Positions 11,307 to 22,952 of a stretch of DNA of 64,000 nucleotides are shown here, piece after piece. Each line of letters opens with the position of its first letter. The stretch's first letter is position 1. The DNA lies in the NCBI GenBank assembly GCA_051294375.1, contig CM119265.1, forward strand, positions 15,476,963 to 15,540,962, given 5' to 3'. This DNA is from Paraspadella gotoi (Eukaryota > Chaetognatha). The notes below the pieces were generated by a model. It saw only the letters and a list, made by a program, of their open reading frames with translations. It did no database searches and had not been told where the DNA came from. The translations under genes and the position numbers were made by a program.

Positions 11307-13519
11307 ATGGCTCCAGACGATTTTATTGTCAAAATTCGAGGCTTGCCTTTTTCTGCCTCTGCCGACGAGGTGACCAGCTTTTTCGCCATGTGTCGAATCC
11401 GCGGCGGCAAGGACGGTATCCACATGGTTTACTTGCGCGAAGGTCGCCCCTCCGGAGAGGCCTTCGTCGAGTTCGAGACGGAGGAAGATTTGCAAAAAGG
11501 ATTGGCAAAGAATCACGATCACATGGGGCACAGATACATCGAAGTTTTCAAGGCTAACCGGGTGATCAAATTAATTCTTTCTATTTTTTTCTTTCTTTTA
11601 TTGTTTTTCTTTTATTACAAATCTGGGCTTTGAATTTTTTTTGAGAAAAAAAAAAGACGCTCAAATTTTTTTTTCGATGAACTTTATTCTTAAAATCTGA
11701 TTTTATTTGAAGGGTGAAATGACATGGGTTCTCGAACGCCAAGGAGCCAATGGTGGCGAAATCGGAAACGACGGAGTTGTTCGTCTTCGAGGACTGCCGT
11801 TTGGTACCACCCCGGATCAAGTCAAAGATTTTTTCATTGGCTATGACGTCTTAGAGGATGGCATTGTCATCCCAACCGACTCCATGGGGAGGTGACTATC
11901 TTGTTTCATTTTAAGTCAAGATCTAGCGTTTAATGGTTTTGTTTTTCACCCGCAGACCCGGTGGTGAGGGTTATGTTCAGTTCGCTTCTCAGGAGCATGC
12001 GGATCATGCTCTAACCAAGGATCGAGAAAAAATGGGGCATAGGTAATTTTATATATATTTATATATTTTATACTGTTATTTTAGGACCATTTAGCTCTGT
12101 TGCAATTCTTTTTCTCCTTTCTGGTTTTATTTTCATTCAACGACAACGGGTTACGGTAGATAAAATATTCGATAGCTGCCCCCTATTCAAATTTTCAATC
12201 TTCTGGTCCTCTTGCTTTTCCTATACTACTACTATCAATTCCCCCCTCCCCCCTTCCCTCCGATTGGTTCCTTTTCGCCCCATGGTTAACTTTTATCAAT
12301 CGGGTTCTGCTCAGGTACATAGAAATCTTCAAGTCATCGCTGGCAGAACTCCGAGCTGCTTCCAGTGGAATAGCGGGGGCCAGACCTCTGATGCCTAGGG
12401 GGGGCATGCGGGGGGGAGCCAGGCCGGGACCCTACGATCGCGGAGATCGATACATGGGCATGGGAAGCTATGGAGGACGCCAGGGACCCATCAAAGGCCC
12501 AGGGGGTGGAAGCATGGGGGGTTGGGGCGGTTATGGCGGCTACGGGGCGGGGGGTTTGGCACCTACCCCGGGATGAATCAAGCTGGGTCCGGGATGGGGT
12601 TTAACTCGACAACAGGTACGGGTTTTTGTGTTTTTATTTTGCGTAAAGGCGGTTGTCCCATGCACACCAAGAAAGAATAATAAACAGATTTTTGTATCCA
12701 GCTAGTTTGTGGGACAAACGTTTTTGAAAAAGTTGTAAAATCAGTAATTTGATATAACTTTATCGAAAGTTGTGATTTGTTCAATTCTTGATCAATTAAC
12801 CAACGTGCTGATTTTGTCATTTTCTTCCCCACTCCCCTTGCATGTCTCCTCCCTAAGGTCACTCCGTCCACATGCGCGGCCTGCCCTTCCGCGCTACAGA
12901 GAGTGAAATCATGACCTTCTTCTCCCCTCTCGTGCCCTCGGCCATTCACATCCACTACGAGGCCAACGGTCGTGCCACCGGTGAGGCCGACGTCGAGTTT
13001 GACGATCACGCCTCTGCGCTGGAGGCCATGAAAAAAGACAAGCAGCACATGCAGCACCGATACGTCGAGTTGTTTCTGCAAAGTCAGCCCGCCATCGGGG
13101 AAGGGTAAGATGTGAAGCCTTATTGGAGTTTGCTGGCTAAATGCTTTGAGCAATGTATATATGTATATTTTTTTTTTTAATTTTATTTCCGTAGCTACGA
13201 TCAATCATACGACGGATATGACATGTCAATGGCAGGACATTCCTTAAATGGCGCCGGGGCGCCAGTACCGCTGATGGCGAAGCCTCTTGGACCAAACCGC
13301 GGAGGCTATGGAGGAGGTCGCGGAGGTGGAACTGGATACGGCGTTTCCACTGAAGTTGGATTCGGACCACCACCTCCTGGCACCAGAGGCGGAGGGAGGG
13401 GACGAGGGGGCTTTGGAAAAGCACTCGGCAGAGGAGGTGCGCCGGGCTCCGCCGGAGCGTTGGGATACGGGGGGATGAGAGACAGTTTTGGCTACGGAAA
13501 CGGAGACTTTGGGTGGTGA
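11307..13519 (+). CDS. hnRNP H/F-like RNA-binding protein, tandem copy 3 (apparent -1 frameshift)
   Basis: Third hnRNP H/F paralogue. Exons are 11307-11561, 11713-11891, 11956-12042, 12315-12615, 12858-13104 and 13195-13519. qRRM1 starts [16 protein letters not shown], qRRM2 [14 protein letters not shown] and qRRM3 [14 protein letters not shown]; the C-terminus is Gly-rich and ends GNGDFGW. Exon 4 is one base short of keeping frame. In the entry frame it hits TGA at 12574-12576, whereas the frame needed by exon 5 reads [21 protein letters not shown] up to the donor. The shift lies in the G-rich run around 12544-12554, where one missing G would explain it. A sequencing or assembly indel is likeliest; a real allele giving a two-RRM truncation is possible. 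Confidence 0.88.
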
Positions 13520-13975
13520 ACTGGCCGATCACTGGCCGATCTGTGTTTGTTAGCTGGACCAAAAGGAACTTTTCTGGCACTTAATTGTCTCGGGCGAACT
13601 TTATATTATGTCTCCTAGCAACGTCGTATTTTTTTCTTTTTTGTAACCCGATTTTTGTGTCCTTTTTTTCTCAATTCATTTACAGCAATATTTTTTGTCA
13701 GTTTTGATTTGCTGGTAATTGTCATAATTATGATAACGCAGTTTTCTTTTTTGTTAGATTACCGACAAAAACAGGAGAGAAAAACTTTACGATCAACGAG
13801 ATATTTTTGTTTGTGCCTTTTTAAACCCAGTCTCCCTCCGTAAACGTTTGATTGGCTTTTGAAACTATACCGAGCACCTTCGGTTAAAAACCCTATAACG
13901 TTCAAAATCACAGCATGACTTCGACAGGAAATCATTTCATGCATAAAAAAATTGCTTAATCATAACGTTGCCTCA

Positions 13976-16900
13976 ATGGCCGCCATGGTCGACAGCAACG
14001 TTTCGACTGGCGTTTCCGTGGTCGGTGCCTCTCTTGCTCCCAACGCCGTCGCGGCGCCACGTAGCCCCGCTTCCACCACGGCGATGACTCCAGCTCCGAC
14101 ACCGATGCAGACGCCGATCACTACGAGCGGGAATACGATTTCCGCTGGTGCCCCAGTTCCGCCCGCGCCGACTCTTCAGCGGATATCCAAAGAGGACTTG
14201 CAAACTTTAGAGTCTTTCACCAGCCTACGGTCCGGTTTAATAGAGTTAAAGACCCCTCTCGACGTGGAACACCAGCATTTAATATTTAAAGGGATCAGCT
14301 TCCTCGAATCTGTCTTGGGCGCCTTCGTCGACCTTGTCAAGAAAGATTTGGAGCCGGATGAGACCATTGACGATACAAGGATCGTTCAGACGATCAAGCT
14401 GGAGGGTGGATTCGATTCACGCGTCGCTCTTTATCTCGGACACTTTAATTTATTGATGGAAGATTACCACAAGGCGCTTTCGGCCTATCAACTGTACTTT
14501 CGAATTGAAAGTGAATCCTACTGGAATGATTCCCAGTTCCTTTACGGATTGGCGATCGTGTACTTCCACTTCGGCGCCCACAAATGGGCCGTTCGACTTT
14601 TTCAAACTATTCTTTATTTTGATCCCTCCTTTACGCGAATCCGAGAAGTTCACTATAGATTGGGAATTCTCTTCAAGTTTCTCGATGATTTCGAGTCAAG
14701 CATGAAACACTTTCGTCTTGCAATTAGTCAAGGGGGACAGCGAAGGACCTTTTCTGAGATCGAGGTTCAATTTCATATCGGCCATTTGCTGGAAACTCAG
14801 GATAAACCTAAAGCGGCGAAGGACGCTTACGAGGGCCTTCTATCTGCATTGGGGAAAGTGGTTTCACCTTCAGCACCGCTTCCTAGTCTTGCGGAAACGG
14901 TGAAGAGCAACGCACTTCGACACCTTGGTTGGCTATTTCAAACCAACGACGTTTTAAACCCGCAACAGGCTCATCAGCCTTTACCAAATCCTATGGAGCC
15001 ACCCGTGGATCCGCGAACCCAACGCACCGCCGCCGCCATTGACTGTTTGCGAGAATCGATTAGGACCGACGAAAATTCTGGTCAGAGTTGGTACTTTCTC
15101 GGGCGCTGTTACGCGTCGCTCGGGAAAGTTCACGACGCTTTCGTCGCCTATCGTCATTCGATCGACAAGTCGGAGGCATCGGCGGATACTTGGTGCTCAA
15201 TTGGGGTATTGTATCAGCAACAGAACCAACCCATGGACGCCCTCCAAGCATACATTTGCGCCGTGCAACTGGACAAATCTCACGTTGCCGCCTGGACCGA
15301 CCTCGCGGTTCTGTACGAATCGTGCGGCCAACCTCGCGACGCACTGACTTGCTACATCAACGCCGCCAACTCCACCATGGCGCCGCCAGAATTTCCCGGG
15401 TCGGCGTTTCGTAGCGGTCGGCGTTTCGGCGGTTCCGGCGCGACCGGAGTTATTCAGCGACATTTCAATTCTGCGCCTCCTTCTGAAGCTTTGCGTCAAA
15501 GAATCAAGTTTTTGCAGACCGAACTCAATAAAGTAAAAGCGTTGATTCATTCTCACCCGAACAAGGTTAAGACGCTGCCGTCCATTGAAGAAGCTTGGAC
15601 CTTACCCATCCCGGCCGAGTTGACTTCGAGACAGCAGCAACTGGCACAGCAGCAGCAGCAGGAACAGTTGTTTCAGCGCGATGAATTTAACAAGGGCCTT
15701 GTATTGATGAACGACGAGCCCGACGGTCCCATGGGCGCCAAGAGGAGGCGATTAAATGGAGACCCTGGAGTTGGCGGCGGCGAAATGGGAACGGCGAGTC
15801 AATCAGCTGCCATGTTTCGAATACTGCATCAAAATAGAGAAACGCTCAATGAAAGACAGCGAGAAATTTTAAAGAAATTAGAAGCGCGAAGAGAAAAGGC
15901 CGCCAGCATTATGGGACACCCACCGCCCATGGGCCCTAACTCTGCTCCAATTATGGGACTAAGACCTAATCCTCATTTGATTGGATTACAACCACGACCG
16001 CCCCCGCCACCATATCCCGGTCCTCCTTGTTCTTTAAACGCGGAATTGACTCCTACCATCGCTGCCGCTGTGCCCTCTGTCGTCAACGGAGATGTTCCCC
16101 CGACTACATGCACGGACACAAAACCCATCGTTACATCAAAAACAGAAAATATTTCTGAACCTTATCTTGCTCCCTCCGCTAATTTCCGGTTGCCCTGGCC
16201 AAAGCAACGCAAACGAAAACCGTCAGAATTTGACGCCAAAGATTCCGCCAGCATCATAGTAAACGAAGCTAAACAGTTAGCTTCCAAGGAGACGGATGCA
16301 GCGAGAAAAACTCGCGTATGGCTGACGCAAAGCCCGATTGGTGCTCCTCCGAACGAACCGCCGACGCCGTTTCCACCGCTACCAAGAGATAAGCTTACAC
16401 CCGCCGTGCAAACGATTCCTTTAACCAGCAAGAAGGACGCCAATTCGCCCGGTCTGCAGGGCATATGCGCTTCGCAGCCATTGACTATTCTCAAAGGCCT
16501 CGCATCCGCGCTCAAGTTAGATTTGGGTTTATTTTCGACCAAACGTCTCGTCGAACAAAACCCTCCTCAATCCATCGAAATTCGAACTCAGAGAAAACAA
16601 AAGTCGGACGACAATTTCGACGCCACCGGTCGCTTCCGGGTGTGGCGCTGTGATAGTGAAAGGTCAAAGTCGAACATCGCTAAATACGCCAAGTACCAGG
16701 CGGCTTCATTTCAAGAATCACTCTTGGAGGAGGCCAACGGGGCCGGCAGCGACGTTAAGGACGACTTTGAGTCGCCGGGATTTCTTGGAAAAAGATCGAA
16801 GCGAAGGCACGACGACAAGCCCTTCAAAGTCATCAAGACTGGTCGCTGCGACATCGTTCCTAACGACAAAAAGTGGCGTCTTCAATTGGCGGAATTGCAA

Positions 16901-18424
16901 AAGGTCCCTCAGTTTTTGCGCGTGATTTCTGCCAGCAATATTCTCTCCCATCTGGGACAAAATGCGATGGGAGTGAACGCGATTCGCCTTCATCTCACGG
17001 TGCCGGGGTCTCGAAACACTGCTCATCAGGAGGAGAATAATCTTTGTTACGTCAATCTCAATATCGGGCCTGGAGAGTTGGAGTGGTTCGCCGTCGAAGA
17101 GAAGTTTTGGGGCGCACTGAGGTCCCTCTGTGAAAAACACAACGTCAATTACCTCACTGGTCCCTGGTGGCCTGTACTTGAGGAGCTCATTGATAATGAC
17201 ATTCCTGTCTATCGATTTCAACAAAGCCCCGGCGACTTGGTTTGGGTCAATTCCGGCACAATCTTTTGGGTTCAGTCGATCGGTTGGTGCAACAGTATAT
17301 CTTGGAATCTCGGCACTCTAGCTTTTTCTCAATATAGTCTAGCCATTGAGCGCTACGAATACAACAAACTTATGTCGGTGAAATCAAAGTTACCCATGAT
17401 GACTCTCTCCTGGAACTTGGCCTCAAACTTAAGAATATCCGAGAAAAAACTGTGGGAACACATTCGTCTTGTTTTGCGTCGAACCCTACATCAGTACGCG
17501 TTGACTCTCGAATATCTTAGAGGCGTTAAAGGCGTGCAAGCGGAGACGGAGCTCTTCAAATCCTGCAACACCTCGATTCTCTTCGACCTCTGCAACCCTT
17601 TTTGTGCTTTTTGTGAGGTAGAAATTTTCAACGTTTTCTTCGCGCGCGAAGATCACAAAAAACCCAAGTATTCCCTGTTTTGCATCGATTGCGCTTCTCG
17701 CTTTCCATCGGGAGATAAGTTTGACGACTTTATACTTTTCCATCAATTCACTCTCGATCACTTGACTGAGGTTTACGACAATTTTACGTTGAACGTGACT
17801 TCCTCCATGATGCCCCCACCGATGGCGCCAGTATCGCCGAGCATGAGTCACATGGCCGTAGGGACCATGACGCCTCCAATTGGATCGAACTACCCTCATT
17901 CTTCCATAAATCCTGGCCCTCACGGATCGAACACCTTCTCGTCGCAAATGTCCTCTTCGATGGAATTACCCTCAAAGGTTCGAGGGTCGCTGCAACAGAC
18001 GGCTTTACCCCATGGCCCTGGCGGTGCCCCTAGCTTATCGCCTACCAACATCAAACCGAATCTCACCGGATTTCCATCCAATGCTTTTCATCACAACCTC
18101 AAGTCGAGTTTAGCCAGTCAGTCGCTGAGAGAGTCGCTCGTACAACAAACACTGAAATCCGCGATCTCCAATTCGCCTAGTCTGAGCATGATAAAACAAG
18201 GGTTGAATTCCGGAAACGTCTCGACTGGAGCTTCCCCATCTAACCCTAATCAGCAAAATGTCAAATCGGGTCTTCCCAGCGCCAACCAGGGCGTCGGTTT
18301 TCAACCCAACGTTAAAACGGATCTCACGGCCACGTCCAAAGTTGGAAGTTTGAGCACATCGATGTCTATGCTCAGTACGGAAAGTAAACTGCATAATCAT
18401 AATCCTTCAAAAACTGTGGAATAA
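13976..18424 (+). CDS. KDM6A/UTX-like TPR-JmjC protein, single exon, predicted catalytically inactive
   Basis: Homologue of KDM6A/UTX, the H3K27me3 demethylase and MLL3/4 (COMPASS) subunit, about 1482 aa in one uninterrupted exon. I start it at ATG 13976 in a good context; the in-frame codon at 13952 is TTG. The N-terminal TPR array (about residues 70-490) is very well conserved (LGHFNLLMEDY, SGQSWYFLGRCYASLGK, DTWCSIGVLYQQQNQP). A proline/glutamine-rich linker follows, then the JmjC domain (about 965-1140) and the Cys4 zinc domain (CAFC near 1210, CIDC near 1236). Iron ligands His1017 and Glu1019 are present, but the third, expected 80 residues after the first, is Phe1097 (GTIFWVQSIGWCNS). 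Positions matching 2OG contacts are also changed. A scaffold role through the TPRs is therefore plausible (inference). Confidence 0.92.
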   Translation: MAAMVDSNVSTGVSVVGASLAPNAVAAPRSPASTTAMTPAPTPMQTPITTSGNTISAGAPVPPAPTLQRISKEDLQTLESFTSLRSGLIELKTPLDVEHQHLIFKGISFLESVLGAFVDLVKKDLEPDETIDDTRIVQTIKLEGGFDSRVALYLGHFNLLMEDYHKALSAYQLYFRIESESYWNDSQFLYGLAIVYFHFGAHKWAVRLFQTILYFDPSFTRIREVHYRLGILFKFLDDFESSMKHFRLAISQGGQRRTFSEIEVQFHIGHLLETQDKPKAAKDAYEGLLSALGKVVSPSAPLPSLAETVKSNALRHLGWLFQTNDVLNPQQAHQPLPNPMEPPVDPRTQRTAAAIDCLRESIRTDENSGQSWYFLGRCYASLGKVHDAFVAYRHSIDKSEASADTWCSIGVLYQQQNQPMDALQAYICAVQLDKSHVAAWTDLAVLYESCGQPRDALTCYINAANSTMAPPEFPGSAFRSGRRFGGSGATGVIQRHFNSAPPSEALRQRIKFLQTELNKVKALIHSHPNKVKTLPSIEEAWTLPIPAELTSRQQQLAQQQQQEQLFQRDEFNKGLVLMNDEPDGPMGAKRRRLNGDPGVGGGEMGTASQSAAMFRILHQNRETLNERQREILKKLEARREKAASIMGHPPPMGPNSAPIMGLRPNPHLIGLQPRPPPPPYPGPPCSLNAELTPTIAAAVPSVVNGDVPPTTCTDTKPIVTSKTENISEPYLAPSANFRLPWPKQRKRKPSEFDAKDSASIIVNEAKQLASKETDAARKTRVWLTQSPIGAPPNEPPTPFPPLPRDKLTPAVQTIPLTSKKDANSPGLQGICASQPLTILKGLASALKLDLGLFSTKRLVEQNPPQSIEIRTQRKQKSDDNFDATGRFRVWRCDSERSKSNIAKYAKYQAASFQESLLEEANGAGSDVKDDFESPGFLGKRSKRRHDDKPFKVIKTGRCDIVPNDKKWRLQLAELQKVPQFLRVISASNILSHLGQNAMGVNAIRLHLTVPGSRNTAHQEENNLCYVNLNIGPGELEWFAVEEKFWGALRSLCEKHNVNYLTGPWWPVLEELIDNDIPVYRFQQSPGDLVWVNSGTIFWVQSIGWCNSISWNLGTLAFSQYSLAIERYEYNKLMSVKSKLPMMTLSWNLASNLRISEKKLWEHIRLVLRRTLHQYALTLEYLRGVKGVQAETELFKSCNTSILFDLCNPFCAFCEVEIFNVFFAREDHKKPKYSLFCIDCASRFPSGDKFDDFILFHQFTLDHLTEVYDNFTLNVTSSMMPPPMAPVSPSMSHMAVGTMTPPIGSNYPHSSINPGPHGSNTFSSQMSSSMELPSKVRGSLQQTALPHGPGGAPSLSPTNIKPNLTGFPSNAFHHNLKSSLASQSLRESLVQQTLKSAISNSPSLSMIKQGLNSGNVSTGASPSNPNQQNVKSGLPSANQGVGFQPNVKTDLTATSKVGSLSTSMSMLSTESKLHNHNPSKTVE

Positions 18425-19289
18425 AAAAATTGGAATGCAGAGGAACGCATCTCTAGAGGATGTAGAGTTAAACACTAGTCACTATAAGTATAAACCTTTG
18501 TTTCTTTAGGGTTGAGCGTCCGTTTCGAGATTAGCGATTATATTTTTTCTGTATGAAAATTATTTATTCATTTCGAAAATTTTTCATGATAGGTAAAAAA
18601 CTAAGTATTAAAACGAGAATAACGCATTTGTGCCGACTCAAAAAGGATACATTGATCTTCTGTTCCATAACGTTACTTTTATATAAAATAATTTCAGAGA
18701 ATTTAAGTTGGTTATTCATATAAATATTATGGAGTCAGAGACGATTGCAGGCGTGGCAAGGCTATCGATACTGTTACTCGATGGATAAAAGTTTATTTTT
18801 TTTCTAACACTGTTCCCCATTGCAAATACGAATGTTTTATATTCATTGTCATTAAATCTTTTTTCGAATCTTTTCTTATACTTTTTCAAAATAATTTAGA
18901 AGTTTTGAATTCCGTACACGAAAATACAGTGATTCGCCGTGAACATTGCATTTAAGGAGCTATTAAAGAATAATGTTTGTTAATAAATCAGTTTAGTTTT
19001 GGCAATAAATTTTGACTTTCTTATTCCATGAATTTATTTTCTGCCGAAAGAGTTATGACCTTTTACCCTTTGAACTGGGATTGACTTTTCAATGAAAAAT
19101 CGTGTTTACTATAGCGGGATCTTCATGTTTATGTCGACCTAGAATTGAGACGATTGTTTCTAATGATGAGCACTCAGGAACTTTTGTCATTAGCTTTAAA
19201 GTAATACATGGAATCAAGTTTATTTATCTTTACTTTCACTCATTGCTTGAGGTCATTTTGTTGATTTGCTTTTCCATTAGATTTGTGAG
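18425..19289. other. Intergenic, 3' flank of KDM6-like gene
   Basis: AT-rich spacer between the KDM6-like gene and WDHD1. AATAAA-type sequences near 18980-19010 could serve polyadenylation. A pyrimidine-rich tract ending TTAG at 19277-19280 lies 9 bases before the WDHD1 ATG. I see no conserved coding region. Confidence 0.5.
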
Positions 19290-22200
19290 ATGGCGTCTCT
19301 TCAATGGAAACCATCTCGATACGCTCATGGAGGTAAAGTTTTAAGATTTATCGATATTTTAAATGAAAACATTCATATTAAAATAAGTTAACCTATAAAT
19401 TCATGAATTCTAAACAGTATTTATTGGTTTTGTTATTATTTCTTTTAGATGGCCACACCGATCTGGCTGTAGACGATTCCGTAACGGAATATCCCGGTCA
19501 GTTTCTTACTTGCGGCGCCGATGGAGAGATCCGCATCTGGAACGGTCTGGACGACGATTCTCCGGTCGCTATTTCACTCGGCGACTGCGCCATGGGTCTC
19601 GCCTGCCGTCCTCGCTTACTTAATGGGTCCGTTCCCAATTCCGGCCGTTTCGTTGCCGGCAACGAGGACACGCATGGACTACACTCATTCGATCTTCCGG
19701 ACGGCACTCCAGACGGGATACTCACACGATTTACGGCCGACGTTACATGCGCGAGCTACTCGAAAGACGGCGCGGTTTTGGCCGCCGGCGCTCGGGACTT
19801 TCAAATCAAGGTGTTCAAAAACGATTCCGTGGCCGATACGTTATCCGGCCACTCGGGGCCCATTCTTTCTTTGACTTTCGACCCGTCGGGCACGAGACTC
19901 GCCTCCTCTTCCTGCGATGGTTCCGTCAAGATTTGGGATATGTCTAAGGAACCTGCATCGGCTTGCATCAAGACTCTCGCCGACGTCTTTCCCAAGTCAA
20001 ACGACTTTGGAAATTCACCGACTCTCTGCCGACTTTGTTGGTCGCCCGACGGATCCAAACTATTAGTGCCGGCCATCGGCGGCGTCAAAGTCTTCGAAGC
20101 CTCTTCTCTGGATTTTCAGTTTACGCTGACCGACTCGGCGTTGACCATTGCCAACGTGGCAGTTTTCGCCCCCGGCGCTAAACACGTCGCCGTGGCCTCC
20201 GTCGACGGCGTCGTCGTCGTCTTCGATTTCGCCGATCGAAGCGTCGTCGCCAAATTGGAACCCGACAAGAAGGTGGCAATATGCGCGGCTTCTTGGAACC
20301 CGACCTCTCCGCCGAACAAGAGTCTAGAGTTGATAATCTGTGACGTGGAGGGTCAGTTGGGTGCTTGTGAGTTTCATCTCGGGGTCGCCTCATCGAGCAA
20401 ATCCAAGAGGGAAAACGTCGAGGATTTTCGCGGCCTTTTCGAGGACGACGACAACGAGGCCTTTGTTGCCGCTTCCCAAGCCGCTGAGCGTGGGGACCTT
20501 GACGACAAAGAAGACGAAGCTCACGTCGAGGAACATCTGGATGCCCTGTCTCGCGAAGACGGCGCCATTTCCCGCGCCGATTCCGACGTTCCGCTTTCTT
20601 CACGCGTGATTTACTCGGGTCCGAAGCTTCCTACGCCGCAACAGTCGTTTCAACCATCAGCAACGCCGAGACATCTGTCCAACCGCTTCATGGTGTGGAA
20701 TTCGGTTGGCGTTGTCACTCAACACAAGACGGAGAACGCCATCGAGGTCGAGTTCCACGACGCCTCCATCCATCACGCCATTCACGTCGATAACGACGAC
20801 AATTTCATTATGGCCGACCTGAACGAAAATATGGTGGCATTTGCGTCCGAAGCCGAAGACGGAAACGCCTCCAAGTTAAAGGTTCTGCACATCGCCTCTT
20901 GGGACGGCGCCAAAGACTGGAGCATTTCTATGCCCGAAGGAGAAGAGATCGAAGCGGTCGCCGTCGGTTTTACCTGGGTCGCCGTGGCGTCGAACAAGCG
21001 ACATCTGCGTTTCTTTTCTGCAGCGGGAAATCAGCGAGAAATGATGACCTTATCCGGACCTGTAGTGTGCATGGCCGGCTTTAAGTCGGAACTCCTGGTC
21101 GCTTATCACGACGGCGTCGGCGTTTTAGGCGACCAAAAATTAATGGTTTCTCATTTTCGCCAAGTTGGCCTCAGGCCCTATTCTTTCAGACCCACCACCT
21201 TTCCGCTACCCCTGAGTCCCAAGACAACATTGGAGTGGCTCGGCTTTTCCTTGGAGGGTAGTCCGGTATCGGTCGATTCTGATGGCGTTGTTCGCTTGAT
21301 GAGGCGCTCGCTTCAAGGGCACTGGTTGCCCATCGTCGAAACCAGAAAAAATCTGGCCAAATCGGACAATTACTTCATAGTCGCAGTCTCCGAACGCGAC
21401 GCCCACATCCGTTGCATTTTCTGCAAAGCCTGTGGATACCCGGCGGTACTCCCCAAGCCCCTCGTTCAAACCCTGCCCATATCGATTCCTTTGGCGGACA
21501 CAGAAACCGATAAGGGGATCTCGGAGGCAGCTTTTTGGTCGGCGGCCGCATTGGAATCCAACAGCAATACAGAGATGGTGATGCAGGAGCATCTCATTAA
21601 GCTCGTCGCTCTGGCTTGCAAAAGTGGACGAGACTTTCGAGCTACCGAAACCGCGTCGCTATTCCCGTCTGCAGTGTCGATGCAGTTCGCCATTAAGTAC
21701 GCGACCCGAATGGGAAAGATTAATCTTGCGTCGCGTTTCGGAGAGATCGCATTGAGGCGCCGCCAAGAGGAGGCGCTGGGTTCAGAAAGATACGAGGAGG
21801 AAGATGAACCGCCTAATTCTCAAATGTCGCTTTTCGAAGACTCGCCGCCGAGAGGGAAAGAACCGGAAGGACTTCAGGAGGAAATGCAGGAGGAAGAAGA
21901 GACAGAATCGGTGCCTCTGCTTCAACTGGATCAAAGATCGAAACCTTTAACGCCGTTAGTGGCTTCCGCCAAAGATAGCCAAGATATTTCACGAAAAGGA
22001 AACAACCCCTTTAGGCGGCACGCCACGTTGGATGGCTCAGACGCCAAGTCATCTAACGTTTTTGCCGCCTTGGCCCAGCCTTCTAAGAAGTCTACTAGTC
22101 TTAGTTCCGGTCGCTTTTCCAAAACGGCTGCGCCTAAAAGCGCTAACGACATTATCCGGCCCCCTCCGGTAAAGCGCAAGGCCGGATCTCAAACCAAGAA

Positions 22201-22684
22201 AGCAACTTTGTTCGCGCGATCCGTTTCGGAGCCCGAGGACGCCGGTGGGAAAAACGAAGCCCCTACAATGACGTCCACACCGGCCCCCAAAGACACTCAA
22301 GACGAATCTCCTTTTTCTTTTTGGAGACGGTGCAACCTGGAAGCCGTCATGGCCGACTTTCCCGACGGCGATGACGCCGAGGACGACGAAGCCGTTACTC
22401 AGCACTGTGTCAAAAAGTTTAGAGAACTTCCAACCGTGGAGAAAAAAGAGTGGATCGCCAAGTTTAACTCACAAAAGGATAAGGGCTCTCGCGTCATCGC
22501 GGAGCGGGACGGAAACGCCGAAACCGCCGAGGACTCTGGCACTAATTCTAAAAAACGCAAGTTAGAAAACAAGGAGGAAGAATTCGGTGCCATCAAAAAG
22601 AACGGATCTGTTATGGACAAAGAACAAAAACCACCGTCAGTTAAAAACAAGTTAGCATCTTATGCTTTTTCCTCAGATGATTAA
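19290..22684 (+). CDS. WDHD1: WDHD1 / AND-1 (Ctf4) replisome adaptor
   Basis: AND-1/Ctf4, the trimeric hub that couples CMG helicase to DNA polymerase alpha and cohesion factors. Exon 1 is 19290-19332 (MASLQWKPSRYAHG plus one base) and exon 2 is 19449-22684. The codon GAT spans the junction, giving the conserved DGHTDLAV start of the WD40 propeller; total about 1092 aa. The propeller (about residues 12-310) has repeats such as GHSGPILSLTFDPSGTRLAS and SSCDGSVKIWDM. The SepB/Ctf4 trimerisation domain follows (about 390-760; RFMVWNSVGVV near its start). The acidic, Ser-rich tail includes an HMG-box-like segment (SPFSFWRRCNLEAVM...KKEWIAKF, about 965-1025), as in animal AND-1. Basic patches near the end are likely nuclear localisation signals. 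Confidence 0.95.
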
Positions 22685-22952
22685 TTAGTGTGTACGTAAA
22701 CCACGAAGTGATAAAACCGTTATGTTTTAACTAGTAATGAGTTTTTGTTGACAATAATATCCCTTTATCGATATCTAAATTTGGGAGCCGAAATATTTTT
22801 TTTGTGGAGGGATTTGACCATATAATTTTGTTAAACTTTTTTTGATGAAAATCCGAAGTGCCATGTGATCATTGTTAATATTTTACGTTATATCTACGGC
22901 CTGAATGTTTAATTAATGTCTCGTTTAATTTGTTTATCATATTTTATTTTAG
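22685..22952. other. WDHD1-CHTF8 intergenic spacer
   Basis: 268 bp of AT-rich sequence. It ends in a T-rich tract and TTTTAG directly abutting the CHTF8 ATG, a 3' splice-site-like sequence with no obvious partner donor nearby. Confidence 0.5.
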
